From the NCBI GenBank assembly GCA_021234155.1, contig JAJEKV010000032.1:9121551-9185550 (forward strand): a DNA stretch of 64,000 nt, written 5' to 3'. The notes under the pieces were generated by a model that saw nothing but the letters and a program-made list of their open reading frames with translations, searched no databases and was not told the origin of the DNA. Origin of the DNA: Isoetes taiwanensis. Taxonomy: Eukaryota > Streptophyta > Lycopodiopsida > Isoetales > Isoetaceae. Below are positions 13,141-24,826 of the stretch, piece after piece. Position 1 is the first letter of the stretch, and each line of letters opens with the position of its first letter. Position numbers and translations under genes: made by a program.

Positions 13141-13612
13141 TGAGTAGTAGAACCTATTCTGCTCCATTATGGAAACACATCCCTCAGCCCCAGGGGCAAA
13201 ATGATGGTTATCATTGTAGCCACCCATCGGCGATTTGCAAAACAAGGATTTGTATCAGCCTTATTGACTCCAACGACCATGACGAGCTGATCACATGGAC
13301 GGTCTAATTCTAAAGCATCCCATCAATCTTTGAATAGTTGTCTCTTTTGTGGGCATGAGGTAGACCTGTAATATGGATTACCTCCATATTCCTAAGAATG
13401 ACCATTGTCCATACATACTAGAAAAAGAAAAGTCCTGGCTAATTAGATATTGAATTAATCAAAACAAAAAAAAAAAGTATTGTCGCAACCTCCTAGTTGC
13501 AAATGAAAATGGATGCCAGATGAAAACAACATGTATAAAACAAAGCAAATATTTAATTGATGCCAGGGGAGAAGCCTCCATGTGCTAGCAACCATGTTAG
13601 TTTTAAATTCAA

Positions 13613-13830
13613 TATAAAAGATATGGACTTGCAAAATTGTTGGAAAACGTACTAAATCGGTAGTATGCATCTTTGATGCATTTTAAATGCTAAATATATA
13701 TATGTCCTTCCAAAACCACTACTTAGAACAAGATTCCTTGCATATTCACCACCTTGAAGTCATTATCGCCCTTGTAATTGCTAGTGTGCAACAAGGCAGA
13801 ATCTATACTTTATGCTTTTTGTCTATACCT
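13613..13830. repeat. direct repeat, copy 2
   Basis: Second copy of the 12,811-13,140 repeat, about 740 bases downstream and shortened by an internal deletion. It lies shortly before the Ty3 gag remnant that begins at 14,080, and a degenerate tRNA-Met primer-site look-alike ('agtatcaggaga') sits near 13,965. This copy may therefore be part of that element's 5' LTR; I could not confirm it. Confidence 0.5.
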
Positions 13831-14078
13831 TATGCACTTCAATCTTTTAAAACTACTTTTATGGCTTCATTCTTTATTGCTTTGTTCTAACTTGATACGA
13901 ATCATAGTTAAACTATAATGGAACATGTGGTAATGGCGAATTGCTCCAATATTTCTGATAGCCAGTATCAGGAGACAATGAGAACTGTTGATTTTATAGC
14001 AAAGAAATGGCTAATCGGATAGCTTTACCACCCTCTATATCTCAAGAGGATTATTAGCAAAAACTAGAGCAGATAGTT

Positions 14079-14605
14079 ATGCTATATAGATTTCTGCCCG
14101 GTACTACCCAACAGCCTCCATTATCAAGTGGTCTTCCACCTACTAATCCTCCTGTAAATCCTCTGCCTATTAATCCAGCTCCTGCTAATCAAGCACCGGC
14201 AAATTCCAACCAAAGTCTTATAATTATTGTTGAAGCAGAAAATCAAAACAAGAAAGAGTTGCTAAATGGTTGGAAAAAGTGGATCTACCTTACTTCAACG
14301 ATTGGTGGAGGATCTATTGTCGATCATGGTGATAAGTTTTCTTGGAATCACGGGAGAAGTTTTGAGAGAGGTTAACGCTAGATGGGGCAAGAACGACTCA
14401 AGCCATGGATACAAATCTGGACGATCAAGCACAAGTCTGGTTGGCAAGGACGCAGACTTATGCAACCACCGATTAAATCATGGAAAGAATTTCGAAGTGC
14501 TTTTGAAGCATATTATTTACTTGCAAACTATCACAGATTGGGACCTTGTTAAATAGGATGATAGAGAGACATTATCTGACTATTACATAATTTTTAGTCA
14601 TTTGG
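14079..14605 (+). mobile_element. Ty3-type gag remnant, N-terminal half
   Basis: The first part (14,079-14,260) is rich in proline, asparagine and alanine, as in many plant gag leaders. Then, across frame changes, the retrotransposon gag core appears: WLEKVDLLYFNDWW-like at about 14,260, LDDQAQVWLARTQTY at about 14,410, and PIKSWKEFRSAFEAYYLLA at about 14,475-14,530 (family pattern 'L.g.A..Ww....... tW..F...f...y'). The frame ETLSDYYIIFSHL runs straight into the left end of the CACTA-like element at 14,606 and resumes at 20,164 after it. Stops and shifts make it non-functional. Confidence 0.7.
14603..14605. repeat. target-site duplication TGG, left
   Basis: Left copy of the 3-bp duplication flanking the CACTA-like element; it matches 20,164-20,166 and belongs to the interrupted gag codons. 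Confidence 0.7.
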
Positions 14606-15029
14606 CACAAGGCACCCAAAAACAAAACTATTACGGGTTTTTTCCTTGGTTATACATAAAAAGTCGTTCAAAGAAACCAATGCATCTTTGTGGGTTGATA
14701 TCATTAAAAACATTACATGGCTAAAGTATATGGTTTCTTCAGATGCTTTAATAAAGTGGCATTTTGACTAAGTAATTATCAATGGTTTAATTATGGTGCT
14801 CAATTATATGGTTTTCTAACATGTTTATTTGCCATTGTTTCATATCATGGTTCATGTGTATGGTTCGTAATATGATATAAGGTAGTGGTAATAAGACTCG
14901 TTTTAATATGGTGTTACGTAATGTGGTTCTTAAAGTGTTATGATAAGTTTATATGGTTCTCATTGTGTTAAAAGTGACAGAAGCTGCACGTGTTTAATGG
15001 TCTAAAACCTTTCCATATAGGTAAAACCT

Positions 15030-15190
15030 TTCCTTTTGTGCATGCAAACCATATAGGGTTTTTAGTAAAACGCTACCCATTTTGTGCGTGCAAAACATCT
15101 AGGGTTTATAGTAGAATGCTACCCATTTCGTAAATGCAAATCATATAGGGTTTTTAGTGGAATGCATATAGGGTTTTTAGTGGAATGCTA
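15030..15190. repeat. tandem repeat, about 46-base unit, 3.5 copies
   Basis: The phrase 'tgcaaaccatatagggtttttagt' followed by 'aatgctaccca' recurs at about 15,044, 15,089, 15,137 and, shortened, 15,163. It lies in the left subterminal region of the CACTA-like element and includes the 'accatat' word found in the other subterminal repeats. Confidence 0.75.
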
Positions 15191-16488
15191 GTGTGGTTAA
15201 AGTTAGAGAGCACTAGTGATTTATTGACCAAAGCATTTTAAGTTAATTTATTAATACAATATCACTTTTTCTCTCATAGCATGATGTGGTTCTTGTGCTA
15301 GCTATCTATGGGGGGTTCATAGTGCAAAATTTGTTTCTAGTTAACATATTAAAGCATGAATAGTCTTTACTATTGGTAATTACGAGGAAAAATGAATAGC
15401 CTTTACTATCAGTAATTCTGAGGAAATAAATAAAAGGAGCTCAAGGATTGAACCTTGGTTAAACCATTATCCACACTTATTCAAATGGATAAATAGAGCC
15501 TAAGAAGCCACTTCAAAATCACTTTCGACTTTTCAACCTTTCCAGCAAATATTAAAAACTACTATGTTACTTCAATCTGAAACTAACTACTACGAGAAAT
15601 CCAATTTAGTTTTCACCATTCGTGAAACTCTGAATCCCATAACTTGCATCCACTTGCCCTAAGTCCAACTAAAAATCCTACTATAAGGAAACAAGGGCAA
15701 GATCACAATTTTCTTGATTGTGAAAAGAAAGATAATGATCTCTTTCTTCGTGCCTACGGCTTATTGACACCTAACTAAAAATATATAAAGGAAGGGATTT
15801 GATAACAATTATTGCTAAGTTAAAAAGAAAAAAATTGGTCGATAAATATCATGATCCATCCATTTGATTCGGGGAATAGACTCCATTCTTGATTCTGCAA
15901 ATATTATTAACTTCTCCAAATGAATCTAACACCAGCAAACTTCAATATCAGACTCCTAAATAATTCTGCCAATATATTGACACTGAAAGAACATTTTACT
16001 AGTGCATGAAAGTCTAGTCTATAGCATCAAGCCTCCAATGAAACATAACAACCTTATTAGACATTTAGCATATAATCTAATGTAGAGCAATAAACATAAT
16101 TGAGCAATAATGTTCTTGTAGTGCAGAAAATCCAGAGTTTAACATTCAGCAAAATAGTAGTAATATAATGTAGAACCAGGCTAGATGTTGTAACAAGATG
16201 GCTAATGAGGAGGGCCTAGTCTAGCTAAAAGGGTAAAGGAAAATATAAGAAATACCACAACGAGCTAGCAGGCAAAATCCACAGCATCGGTCGTCAAAGG
16301 AACTAAACTTTGTTTATAAGCTAGCAACGATCACCAAACTGTTTTTTTTTATAGATGATATCTTCCGGACTTGAAAGAAGATGCTTCATACCCTGTGGGT
16401 CACGAACAAAACATGTTACAGAGCATATAGGCCGACTTTTTCTTGATAAATTGCAATAAAAAGGGGGAAAATAGAAACGTTTTGTAAC

Positions 16489-16692
16489 CTGTGATGTTTA
16501 TGTCATGATCGTTCAAGCTCCATCCCATATTGCTACTAAGTCGATCAGCGATAGCATGAGCTTCAGATGTCCTTGTTGGTTTAGCATTTGGTAGAGTTGA
16601 AATGAAGAAGCATCTTCTAAACCTACAAAAGCAGTTGAGGAAGTGAGCAAGTGCACCCCCACATCCCCGATCTAGAGCTTCACAGAGTACAC
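16489..16692 (-). CDS. exon-like open segment inside the CACTA-like element
   Basis: On the minus strand, 67 codons without a stop lie between a good acceptor (TTTTTAAAG at 16,693) and donor (CACAG|GTTAC at 16,488). The product contains CEALDRGCGGALAHFLNC, then RCFFISTLPNAKPTRTSEAH, then MGWSLNDHDINI. I do not recognise the family. The mix of residues, the splice borders and the absence of transposase motifs suggest a host exon captured by the transposon, but it could be part of an unknown transposon gene. Neighbouring sequence (16,800-17,120) has open frames on both strands without identifiable motifs. Confidence 0.35.
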
Positions 16693-17771
16693 CTTTAAAA
16701 ACAAGAAATCCACGATTAACATACTATTTGCAAATACATCATAACCAGCATTATGTATTGAATGTCAAAATAGAATTGTCTTACTAAAGCTCAATTCGAA
16801 ATTTACCTTTAAAACATGCTTTCTTGATCGAACAACCATTTCAACAACACGGAGAGTCCATATATGAGGCAAAATTTTTTTGCCACATATCAACGATAGA
16901 ATATTTAGTAGTGCGATTCTGGTTAGCATATGACATGACTCTCAATGAAGGAACCAATACTACGCTCACACCTTTCCAAGATATCGACATTGATTTCATG
17001 TGCATGAAGAGCTTAGTTAGTGTTTGTTGTCCATTGGTGACACCTCAAAAGCGCTTAGGTCTTGAACAAACTTTGGCGATAATTATCCACCAAATAATTA
17101 CTTGCCTTTCTTACTAATGCCACATCTGCGGATACCTCCTAGCAGGGAATATAAGATAAACGAATAATGTTATACTCTTAACGGGGCATATGAAACGAGC
17201 TTTAAGTGCGGAATTATAGATAAATCATAACCAAAAATTTGAAACTTGATACAATGATGGATGAATGAATGTGCATAGAACAAGAAAAATACCTCGGGAT
17301 CACCGGTTACATTAAAATCGGTAAAAGGCTAGAGGAGTTCGCCACTTGGTTAAGTGAAACTTCTTATAACTCCATGGAAAATTTCCTACACTAACAAAAA
17401 CACCTTAAGACGTTTTTCAGCCTACAATTGCTACAAAAACGAAACATAAATGCAATTTTACCAGATAAAACATTTAGAAATACTCGGCCCCTCCCTCCTT
17501 AAATCTTCAAAAATAGTTGATTCTGCTGACTACAAGAGGAGCAAAGGCGTCGGCTTTCGGGATCGCCTCGCATATATGAATGCGAAAAGAATGGCGTCGG
17601 TGTCGAACCTAAACCTAGCGTAAAAGGTTTATCTTTTTAATTTTGTTACATTTTTTATTCGCCGAAAATAAGTTAAATATTTCACTATAAAAATGGATTC
17701 GACAAATAAAATAGGTTTGTTTATAACCCTTGATTTTCTTTTTCATGGCTAAAATTCATACCACCCACATC

Positions 17772-17905
17772 CATCTAAATTGTTGCCAGGTTAAGCCATA
17801 GCTAGAAGAGGAGAAAGGCAACAAAAGAAATATTTGTCACATCTAAATTGTTGCCAGTTCGCCATAGCTAGAAGAGGAGAAAGGCAACAAAAGAAATGTT
17901 TGTCA
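17772..17905. repeat. tandem duplication, 68 and 66 bases
   Basis: Two adjacent copies begin 'catctaaattgttgccag' and end 'gcaacaaaagaaat(a/g)tttgtca', at 17,772-17,839 and 17,840-17,905. They differ by a short indel ('gttaagcc' versus 'ttcgcc') and one substitution, so the duplication is recent. Confidence 0.85.
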
Positions 17906-20163
17906 CTAAAGAGGGGACATGTTTAGATCCAAAAAATACCAAGATGGGAAAGCTTACTAGTTTGTTAAAGCTAGGCAGACCCTTGCTAGATGTGTTGATT
18001 CATAACTATGAAGGAAGGAAAAATGGAGCCTAGAGATAGCCATGACCAAAGCTCAAATTTGTAATGACGCATAAAGCAAGTAGTTGTGGCAAGAGTTGCA
18101 AATGTTAGATCAAACTGTTGAGGGAGGAAAAGGAGAGGCTAGAACCCATTGTACAGTGTCGAATATTTTCTGAAACTTAAGCCACACAAATGTAAGTATC
18201 CACAGTGATGAGAATGAGTTCAAAATGGTGAGAAAGACTGAAGAAGCAATCACATTTACTTGTCCAAGATTTGTCCATCACCATAATTTGTCACTCGCCC
18301 TCTAAGCTTTTGTCCACAAAATACACACTAAGAGTTTGCCATAAATGGAACCAAATAGTGAGATTAATGTAGACGTAGTACAACGATACCATCTATTTTT
18401 GTGAACAAAAACCTTAATTTGATAGCATGCTGAAATCCGATGCCATGGTACATCGCATGATCTCGTATCATGGGTGTGTTCCCCCTTTTTACCCATGGCC
18501 ATGGCCATGCAGAGCTTCAGAACAACATGCAAATGCCCAAGGGAAAAGGGGAGATTGCGTGGTCATGCAAGAAAGCCAAGAGGATCATCGTCACTGGAAC
18601 TATAGACTTCCGCTGGTCCCAAAGCTTTGGCTACCATGGCTATGGTGTGAAAGGAGCCCTAACAGTACTCATGTTGTGACAGTCTTCTGCATTTTTCTAG
18701 CGATTTGGATGAAACGTATTTTGCAGAAAAAGAAGTAGTGCTCAAGTGTGAGATTCTAACAATTTGTATGTGTTGTTAGTAAGGTCAGAAATAGTGTTAA
18801 ATGGCATTAGCAATTATTACCCTTTAAAATATTATACAGAAGTAAATTACTTTTCGGGTAGGACAATGATTGAATAAATGATGTGACTAAATATTCTTTG
18901 TGACTTGGAAAAGGAATTAGTAACAAGAATGACACATTTGGTGTTCTTGTTGTTGAGCAGTTTACTTTATGTGAAACATTTTCGGGGAAGGGGGCAAGGT
19001 GCATTGAGTACACTAAGAAGCAAGATGGCCTTGATTTGGAGCATCACCTTGGAAAAGTGGTAAGCCCTCAACATATTTGGATTTGCAATAACTTTCGTAG
19101 GTGCCACTTGATATAGGAGGATTAAGTGTCATAGGTGGCAAGGGATGTGGACCACCCATTTGGGAGGGCCTTAGAAACATTTATGTTAGAAAAAGCATAG
19201 TGCCTCCCTCTAGTACCCTGATGCATCTAGGACTGTAGTGAACGAGCGAACGAAGCTTCTTTGTACTTGTTTCATTTATTTGTATCTTGGGGTGGAGATT
19301 TGTCATTTTCAGCTTGTCATGTTATGATTACTTGCTTCAAATGGTTTATGGAGCTATGTTATTTCTTGTTCATGCATAGGTTCATAATGCAGAATCATTA
19401 TATTCTCATTTATAAGTGAACTTTTACAAAGCCCTATAGCAGGTAGACACCTCTTGAACATGTTTGAAGAAGAGGTAGCTACAAAGCCCATTTGTAGTCA
19501 GATATGTAGGTGACTTCTTACGGTTGTAGCTTGATGAAAGTTTCCCAGACTAACATTTGAAGAGAAGCATCAGCCTCAATATCTATAGTCGTCGTACAAA
19601 GATTAATTATGACATTTTTTTTTTTGGGTGCCTTACGAGAAACCACTATGAATAGTCACACCATTTTAGGTGAGAACTATGAATATCACTATGATAATTA
19701 AGTCGGTATTGAAAACCATGTTACAAACCACAACCATTTTATAACATGTAGTGTTATAATAGAAAACTAGCATGAGTAACTGTCCAGGCATTTAAATTGC
19801 TATAAACTATTTCACCTTCTCTAAACTATGCGACAATAGAAAACCAACATAAACAACCATTGCCATATTAAACAAATGGTGTTGAAAACCATGCCACAAC
19901 GCATTGTAGATTTAATAAACCATGCTATGTTAGAAAACCAACATGAATCACCACCATTGATGCTAGAAACAATGTAATAAACCAATATTAGAATTAATAA
20001 ACCATGCTATAACATAAAATCAACATGAATAACCACATACTAGTTATGAAAACCACTATGTTATGTGGTTCTTTTTAGGAATAATTTTTTTAGCATAAAA
20101 AACCACATCTATAGTGGTTTTTTAGTGGTTTATCATAACGGTTAAACTTTTGGGTGCCTTGTG

Positions 20164-20620
20164 TGGGATCTCGAGTTTGGAACATGAGTGAAGATGAACT
20201 TCTAAGGAAGTTTGTGAATAAACCAAGAGGTGTATTGGCAACTTTGGATCTTATTGAACCAACAAATATGGAGGATGCAATAAAGAAAGCAGGCACTGCA
20301 GAGCGAAAATTAAATCCCAAGACATGTAATCAAAAGTCGAATGGAAGGGCGCGAAAGCCTTTGGAACAACGGACAAAACCGATACAAGAGCCGACCAAAG
20401 CACCAAAGTCTAGATGTTATATATGTGGAGGGCATATTATCAGTCTAATTGTCCTAAGAACACAACTCCTGTGGATCGTTTGGAAAAGAAAGTGCGGTTC
20501 AAGGAGCACGCACCCAAAAGCGACTTGTTGCCCGGTTGCATAACATGGAGGAGGACCGAAACTTCAAGTAATGGAGATGAAAGAAATAAAGCAAAAGCAA
20601 AGCTGATGTTCAACGGGGAG
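20164..20620 (+). mobile_element. Ty3-type gag remnant, C-terminal half with zinc knuckle
   Basis: Directly after the CACTA-like element the gag frame continues: MSEDELLRKFVNKPRGV, then LDLIEPTNMEDAIKKA, the usual end of the gag capsid domain, then a basic linker. The nucleic-acid binding knuckle follows at about 20,413-20,455: CYICGG in one frame, and after one missing base YYQSNC in the next (pattern CxxCxxxHxxxxC). The linker VDRLEKKVRFKEHAPK follows. The frameshift inside the knuckle disables the protein. Confidence 0.7.
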
Positions 20621-20639
20621 TGAGGAGATTGCGGTCGCA

Positions 20640-21570
20640 TATCTAAAAATTATCTAGAGCTAGCAAAGACACATGAAACATGGCTTTTTAAGATGAAGTA
20701 TTCCATAAAAGATCAAGAAATGTGATTTTACTTGGCGAAAGTGCTACATGATGTCATATCACAAGATTAGGCAAATAAGTAGGCTTGGGCTTATGACTTG
20801 CAAACTCAAGTTATAGTTGTGCAAGAGTTAAAGGTAGCGAGAAAGCCAATGTGGCAAATTTGTGATAGCTCCCATAAGAATAGAGCTCTAATTCTAATGC
20901 ACTGTGGGAACAATGGATGTGATTTTGGGAATTGGATGGCGAGAAACGGTTTGATGCTCCACCAAACTATCATGAAAGGAGTGTGACAATCTTTGCTGAT
21001 TGTCAAACTACGAAAATTACATTCGATCCCGAATTTTGGAGGAAACCTTTGCTTTCATACTCCATGCAAAAGTTAATACAAAGTGAAGGTGAGTCATATT
21101 TCATTTACTTGAGCTTTAGATCCTCCATCACAAGTCCCTGCAATTGTATAACTTTTTCAAGCAATTTAATGATCTCTTCAAGGATGAAAACTCTAGCATG
21201 CAACACATTTGCAATATAACACAAAGCTATTTGAGAAGTTGGAGCTTGAAAAAGAGAATTGAGATGTTAGATCGCAATTTGATATGTCCTAGTTGTTCCC
21301 GCCTTTTGATGCACCGGTCGTTTTGATTAAACAAAGGACAAAATTATCGAATGTGTGTAGACTATCAAGCCCTCAATAAAATTGACTATAAAGGATAAGT
21401 TTTCCGACTCATAAAATGACCAAATCTCAGCAGTTGTAGATATATTTGTCTAAAGCAGGTTCACTTTATTCCATGTAAATCGGTATGATGACTCCTCAAG
21501 CAAACAAGCTTTTCATGAAGGAGATAATAAAGCATGATTTCATTAATTGGAGAAAATAACGTAATTTTGA
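20640..21570 (+). mobile_element. Ty3-type pol remnant (protease to RT start, then integrase fragment)
   Basis: Continues from the gag. Around 20,920-21,030 is the region after retropepsin that precedes RT (FDAPPNYHERS, CQTTKITFD). At about 21,310-21,375 the start of RT is readable across shifts (FDAPVVLIKQ, then CVDYQALNKID). Only about 60 bases later, at 21,430-21,470, the sequence is already integrase core (VVD..., then QVHFIPCKS), followed by TPQANKLFMKEIIKHDF. The RT palm with YxDD and all RNase H are missing. No 3' LTR was identified. It belongs to the same element as the gag at 14.1 kb. Confidence 0.65.
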
Positions 21571-21766
21571 AATTTTAAAGCACACCTAATTTGCTCAAGC
21601 ACCAATACTTTCACCTAGTTCTCGAGCCCAAGATACATGAGGTCACAAACATACACATATCCATACAAATTATGTGTTATACTTGTACATGTACGTGACA
21701 CTTGTACAAGCTCAATAATGACCTTACAATCTACACCAATAATGAACATCAATAATTTTACTTCAC

Positions 21767-21774
21767 TATAAAAG
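21767..21774 (+). promoter_or_regulatory. TATA box of small duplicated gene, copy 1
   Basis: TATAAAAG lies 36 bases before the ATG at 21,810. The same box and spacing are preserved in copy 2 (22,490-22,498). Confidence 0.5.
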
Positions 21775-21809
21775 CAGCTCCATTCGGTGGTAGAGGTCAT
21801 TCATCTTCC

Positions 21810-22046
21810 ATGGCTTCCTTGCCTCCTCGTCCGGAGCACATCCGATCCTTCAAGTGCTACTTGAGCTATAGCGATCTGTGTGAATGCTATGAAATGGTGT
21901 TAATCTTGATCCATGGCTCTAGTCCAAAAGGATGGTCCTGCGGGTGCTTGCGACTCACTCGTGTTGTGGTCCACCTTTATTGGCTTCCTGATCAGGAGAT
22001 CTTTGAGCTGAATGGCATCACCTTAGCAGGTGTTGATGATGAGTGA
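21810..22046 (+). CDS. small duplicated gene, 78 residues, unidentified
   Basis: The open frame starts MASLPPRPEHIRSFKC and ends in GVDDE. It contains SYSDLCECYEM and a cysteine-rich middle (WSCGCL). I do not recognise it. Support for a real gene comes from the tandem copy at 22,528: promoter, TATA box, start codon and the word pattern (LP...HI...KC..SY.DL..C, then a terminal DDE) are conserved although intergenic sequence has drifted. There is no signal peptide or membrane segment. The TATA-to-ATG distance of about 36 bases leaves almost no 5' leader, which is odd for a plant gene. An alternative is a fragment of an unrecognised retroelement LTR-driven frame. Confidence 0.4.
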   Translation: MASLPPRPEHIRSFKCYLSYSDLCECYEMVLILIHGSSPKGWSCGCLRLTRVVVHLYWLPDQEIFELNGITLAGVDDE

Positions 22047-22067
22047 ATCGTTGAAGACTTGTGTACC

Positions 22068-22225
22068 TGCCAAGGATATAATAATGATATATGAGCACTT
22101 CTATATATGTAAGGATGTAATAAGCATAATCAATGTTATCAGTGATGACTACTGTATCTGTTAAAGATATAATAATGATATGAGCACCTATGAACTATGT
22201 AAGGATGTAATAGCATAATGAATAT
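22068..22225. repeat. tandem duplication, about 87-base spacing
   Basis: 'aggatataataatgatatatgagcac...atgtaaggatgtaataagcataat' (22,074-22,132) recurs as 'agatataataatgatatgagcac...atgtaaggatgtaatagcataat' (22,163-22,219), in the 3' flank of the small gene. Confidence 0.75.
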
Positions 22226-22527
22226 ATTATCGATGTATCATACACGAGTATAGTGTAAGGTTGTGCTCTTAGACCTCCACTTTATTTGCAAGCAGTCCCT
22301 AATTTCAATCACACCTAAATTACTCAAGCACAAATACTTTAACCTTAGTAAAATCCACAAAGCATGTTTCACTTGATACACATATCCATACAAAATATGC
22401 ATTATACTTGTCGTATACATGAGTGTTATATCGCTCAATAATGGCATTCTGATCTACCCCAATAATTAACATCAATAATTTTACTTCACTATAAAAAGCT
22501 CTTGAGGGGGAGGTGAATTCATCTCCC

Positions 22528-22763
22528 ATGGATTTTTGCCTTCTTACGTTCACCACATCGAGGCGATCAAGTGCTCAATGAGCTACAATGATCTTGTCGG
22601 TTGCCTAGATAGGGGTATTCTTCTTGATCCTACACAGATCCAAAGCTATGGTTGAGATTGTGCTATACAGGCTAATTAGGTGTTATGATCCACCTCATTT
22701 GGCTTCACGGCGCAATAGCTATGAGATATCGGGGATCACTCTGCAGCTATTGATGATGAATGA
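22528..22763 (+). pseudogene. second, frameshifted copy of the small duplicated gene
   Basis: Copy 2 of the 21.58-22.05 kb unit, offset by about 720 bases. It keeps a TATAAAAAG box (22,490) and an ATG (22,528), but the homologous frame (LPSYVHHIEAIKCSMSYNDL, then GCLDRGILL) is out of phase with that ATG and has internal stops; it still ends in a DDE stop. The duplicated block begins near 'cacacctaa(a)tt(a/t)(g/c)ctcaagcac', about 200 bases before each TATA box. Confidence 0.6.
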
Positions 22764-22839
22764 ATCTTTTGTTCACCATTGTATAGTGTAAGAGCTCTTG
22801 TGTTAAGATGAAAAATCAGAAAGTAATGAATAATAACTA

Positions 22840-24826
22840 GTCTATTGTACCTTGCATGCTATATATGATATAGTAATTATAGTAATCATCGTCGTTGGCT
22901 TCTTTAGCCACTAATTGCTGTGAGCCCCCACACTCTTGGGGATCACCATTGACAGCGGCCTGGTCTCTGATGTAGTAGTCTATTGTTTTCAAATGTTGGT
23001 AGCGCGTGGTCATTAGGATTGGGTCTTCAATTCTTGCTCCAGCAATCCCTATCTTGCATTGCATATGAGGTTCCCTTTCCGCAGCAGGCTCAAACCAAGA
23101 GATAAACACCTCTTAAGTAATGTGGGAGATTAGGGTCCTCTATTGGGTCCTCTTTGGCAAAAGCCATCCCGTCGAGGCGGTTATCATGTGGCTGATTAGC
23201 AAGAACATTCTTTTCTTGACATCTTGGTAGAGGGGTCGAATATTTCAAGCCCCGGGTTCTTGGGTCTAACCGAGAAAGGCCCTACATAATGAGACGCTTC
23301 AATGTGCTCATCTACAAACACGTTTTTTGGGGTTCTTCCAATGCATTTTGCACAGTGCTGGGCAGAAATCACAGATGCCCGACTCTGGGGCTGAGCGTCC
23401 CCAAGCACTCGCAACAAAGGTGGACCAATAGTCAATAACTTCATTCATATATGTGTTGGACCATGAGTTATCGCTGACTCTAGAAATAGCTGCCCGATTG
23501 CATCATGTACTTGGCAATAGAAGCTCTCAATGCACCTATATCTTTCAAGCTCCCATATGGTCAGCACGAACCTTAGGTGACCCTCTCGAATCATAGGTAA
23601 ACCTTGGGCATCCTCCTTCCACATTCGATTCCCTTTTTAGAGCCACTCCCTATGCCCCAGCCTCATCTTGTAGAACATTAGTGGCCATCCATCCTTCATA
23701 CGAGAACTGGAAGAGTAGGGGTTCCAAATGACATAAGCGGTCCTTCTTATCGGGGGATAAAACCTTTCCACAATTCCTTCCAATTAGGAACCTCGACACA
23801 AGGTAAGATGAAGGAGACTTTGACCTACACGCACGAAGAGTTGCATAAGCTCTGGAATAGTCAATGCATCTGATCTTCTCGTTAGAGTAGAGTAGTTTCA
23901 AAGAGGGCATCTATGTCGCCGTGGGTGTGTCCAACCATCATGAATCCATTTGCACTTGATCAAAAGACACCTAACCAAACCAAGTATGACAAGTAAGAGA
24001 AAAGATATCTATTCTTATTTTGAACTGAACAATTATCTACCTGCAAGTAAAGCCTCCTAGGCAACTTGTTCAATACCATAGGGCCCTTGATAGGAGGCAT
24101 AAAATCATTTTTACTGCCATTTACCATTTTTGTCCTAAGGGCATCTGTGTTTAAAATTGCTCCACCAGAGCTTTCAGACGACGTATCTCTCAAATGGCCC
24201 CAATTATCCTGATTTATTCTCGGTGTCTTCAAGGTATGATTCAAGGATCCTACATGAAAATTAGAATCATCAGGTCAGAGGTCCAGTGAGAAGTAGCCCA
24301 AGGCACCTATACCATGCACGTGCATGAGAGCACTTGTAACACTCACCTTCAGTCGTTCACCCCTCCACACGGACTTTGCTAGCTTTTCTAGACGAGGGAC
24401 CATGGTCTTATTCTGATCCATCTTGTCATGTATAATGGTTAAAAAGCGTGCTCAAAGAGATCTATGAGACAAAGCTCTCGTTGGGACCCAGTACCCTTCT
24501 TTCCATGGCAAGTACCCTTCTTTCATTTGGATCTCTGGTCTTAGCAACTTTCCTTTATGACAATGGGTGTTACACTTAGAAAATGCTATCCTCTTAGCTA
24601 TTGCCACCTCTGAATGATTCTCTTTTCAAGCGGATGAAAGGGCCGAAGGAGAAATATGTCTTCATCATCACGTGACGGTAATATCTACTTCTTGGTGTAT
24701 ATCCTTCTTATTCAAGGCGAAGGTAGCCTCTTAACATTTTGTCTGCTACCCTCGCTCCGTAATTTTCGAGCGGTGTGGCATCGCTCTGCGTTTTCATCTA
24801 TGAACATAGATAGCACAGCATTGCCG
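22840..24826 (-). pseudogene. DUF7869-type transposase gene, C-terminal part (after Ty3 insertion)
   Basis: Read downward from 24,826 the frame continues the protein interrupted at 27,504: NAVLSMFIDENAERCHT, then, across stops, FSKCNTHCHKGKLLRPEI (24,590), IHDKMDQNKTMVPRLEKLAK (about 24,420-24,365), RRLYLQVDNCSVQNKNRY (about 24,040) and MMVGHTHGDIDALFE (about 23,940-23,900). HYVGPFSVRPKNPG follows at 23,290. This order (first D in HDKMDQ, second in DNC..QNKN, then GHTH.DIDA) is that of the DUF7869 family, a DDE-type transposase-like group found in plants, animals and oomycetes; the catalytic reading is inference. Introns and several stops or shifts interrupt it. A related copy lies at 50.5-53.3 kb. 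Confidence 0.65.

Larger units (their letters stand above)
14606..20163. mobile_element. CACTA-like DNA transposon inserted in Ty3 gag
   Basis: The ends are perfect 16-base inverted repeats: CACAAGGCACCCAAAA (14,606-14,621) and its reverse complement (20,148-20,163). They are flanked by a TGG duplication (14,603-14,605 and 20,164-20,166). Removing the element plus one TGG joins the gag frame on both sides without a shift, which independently fixes the boundaries. A 3-bp duplication, termini starting CAC and dense subterminal repeats ('atatggttc' on the left, 'aaaccatg' on the right, i.e. inverted) are features of the CACTA (En/Spm) superfamily. The canonical CACTA start here is CACAA. No transposase is recognisable inside the 5,558 bases, so this is probably a non-autonomous copy. 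PIF/Harbinger also makes 3-bp duplications but prefers TWA. Confidence 0.75.

Noticed and set aside
15030-15190. CRISPR-like regular repeats
   Set aside because: Eukaryotic context; units are contiguous without unique spacers, so it is an ordinary tandem repeat in a transposon.
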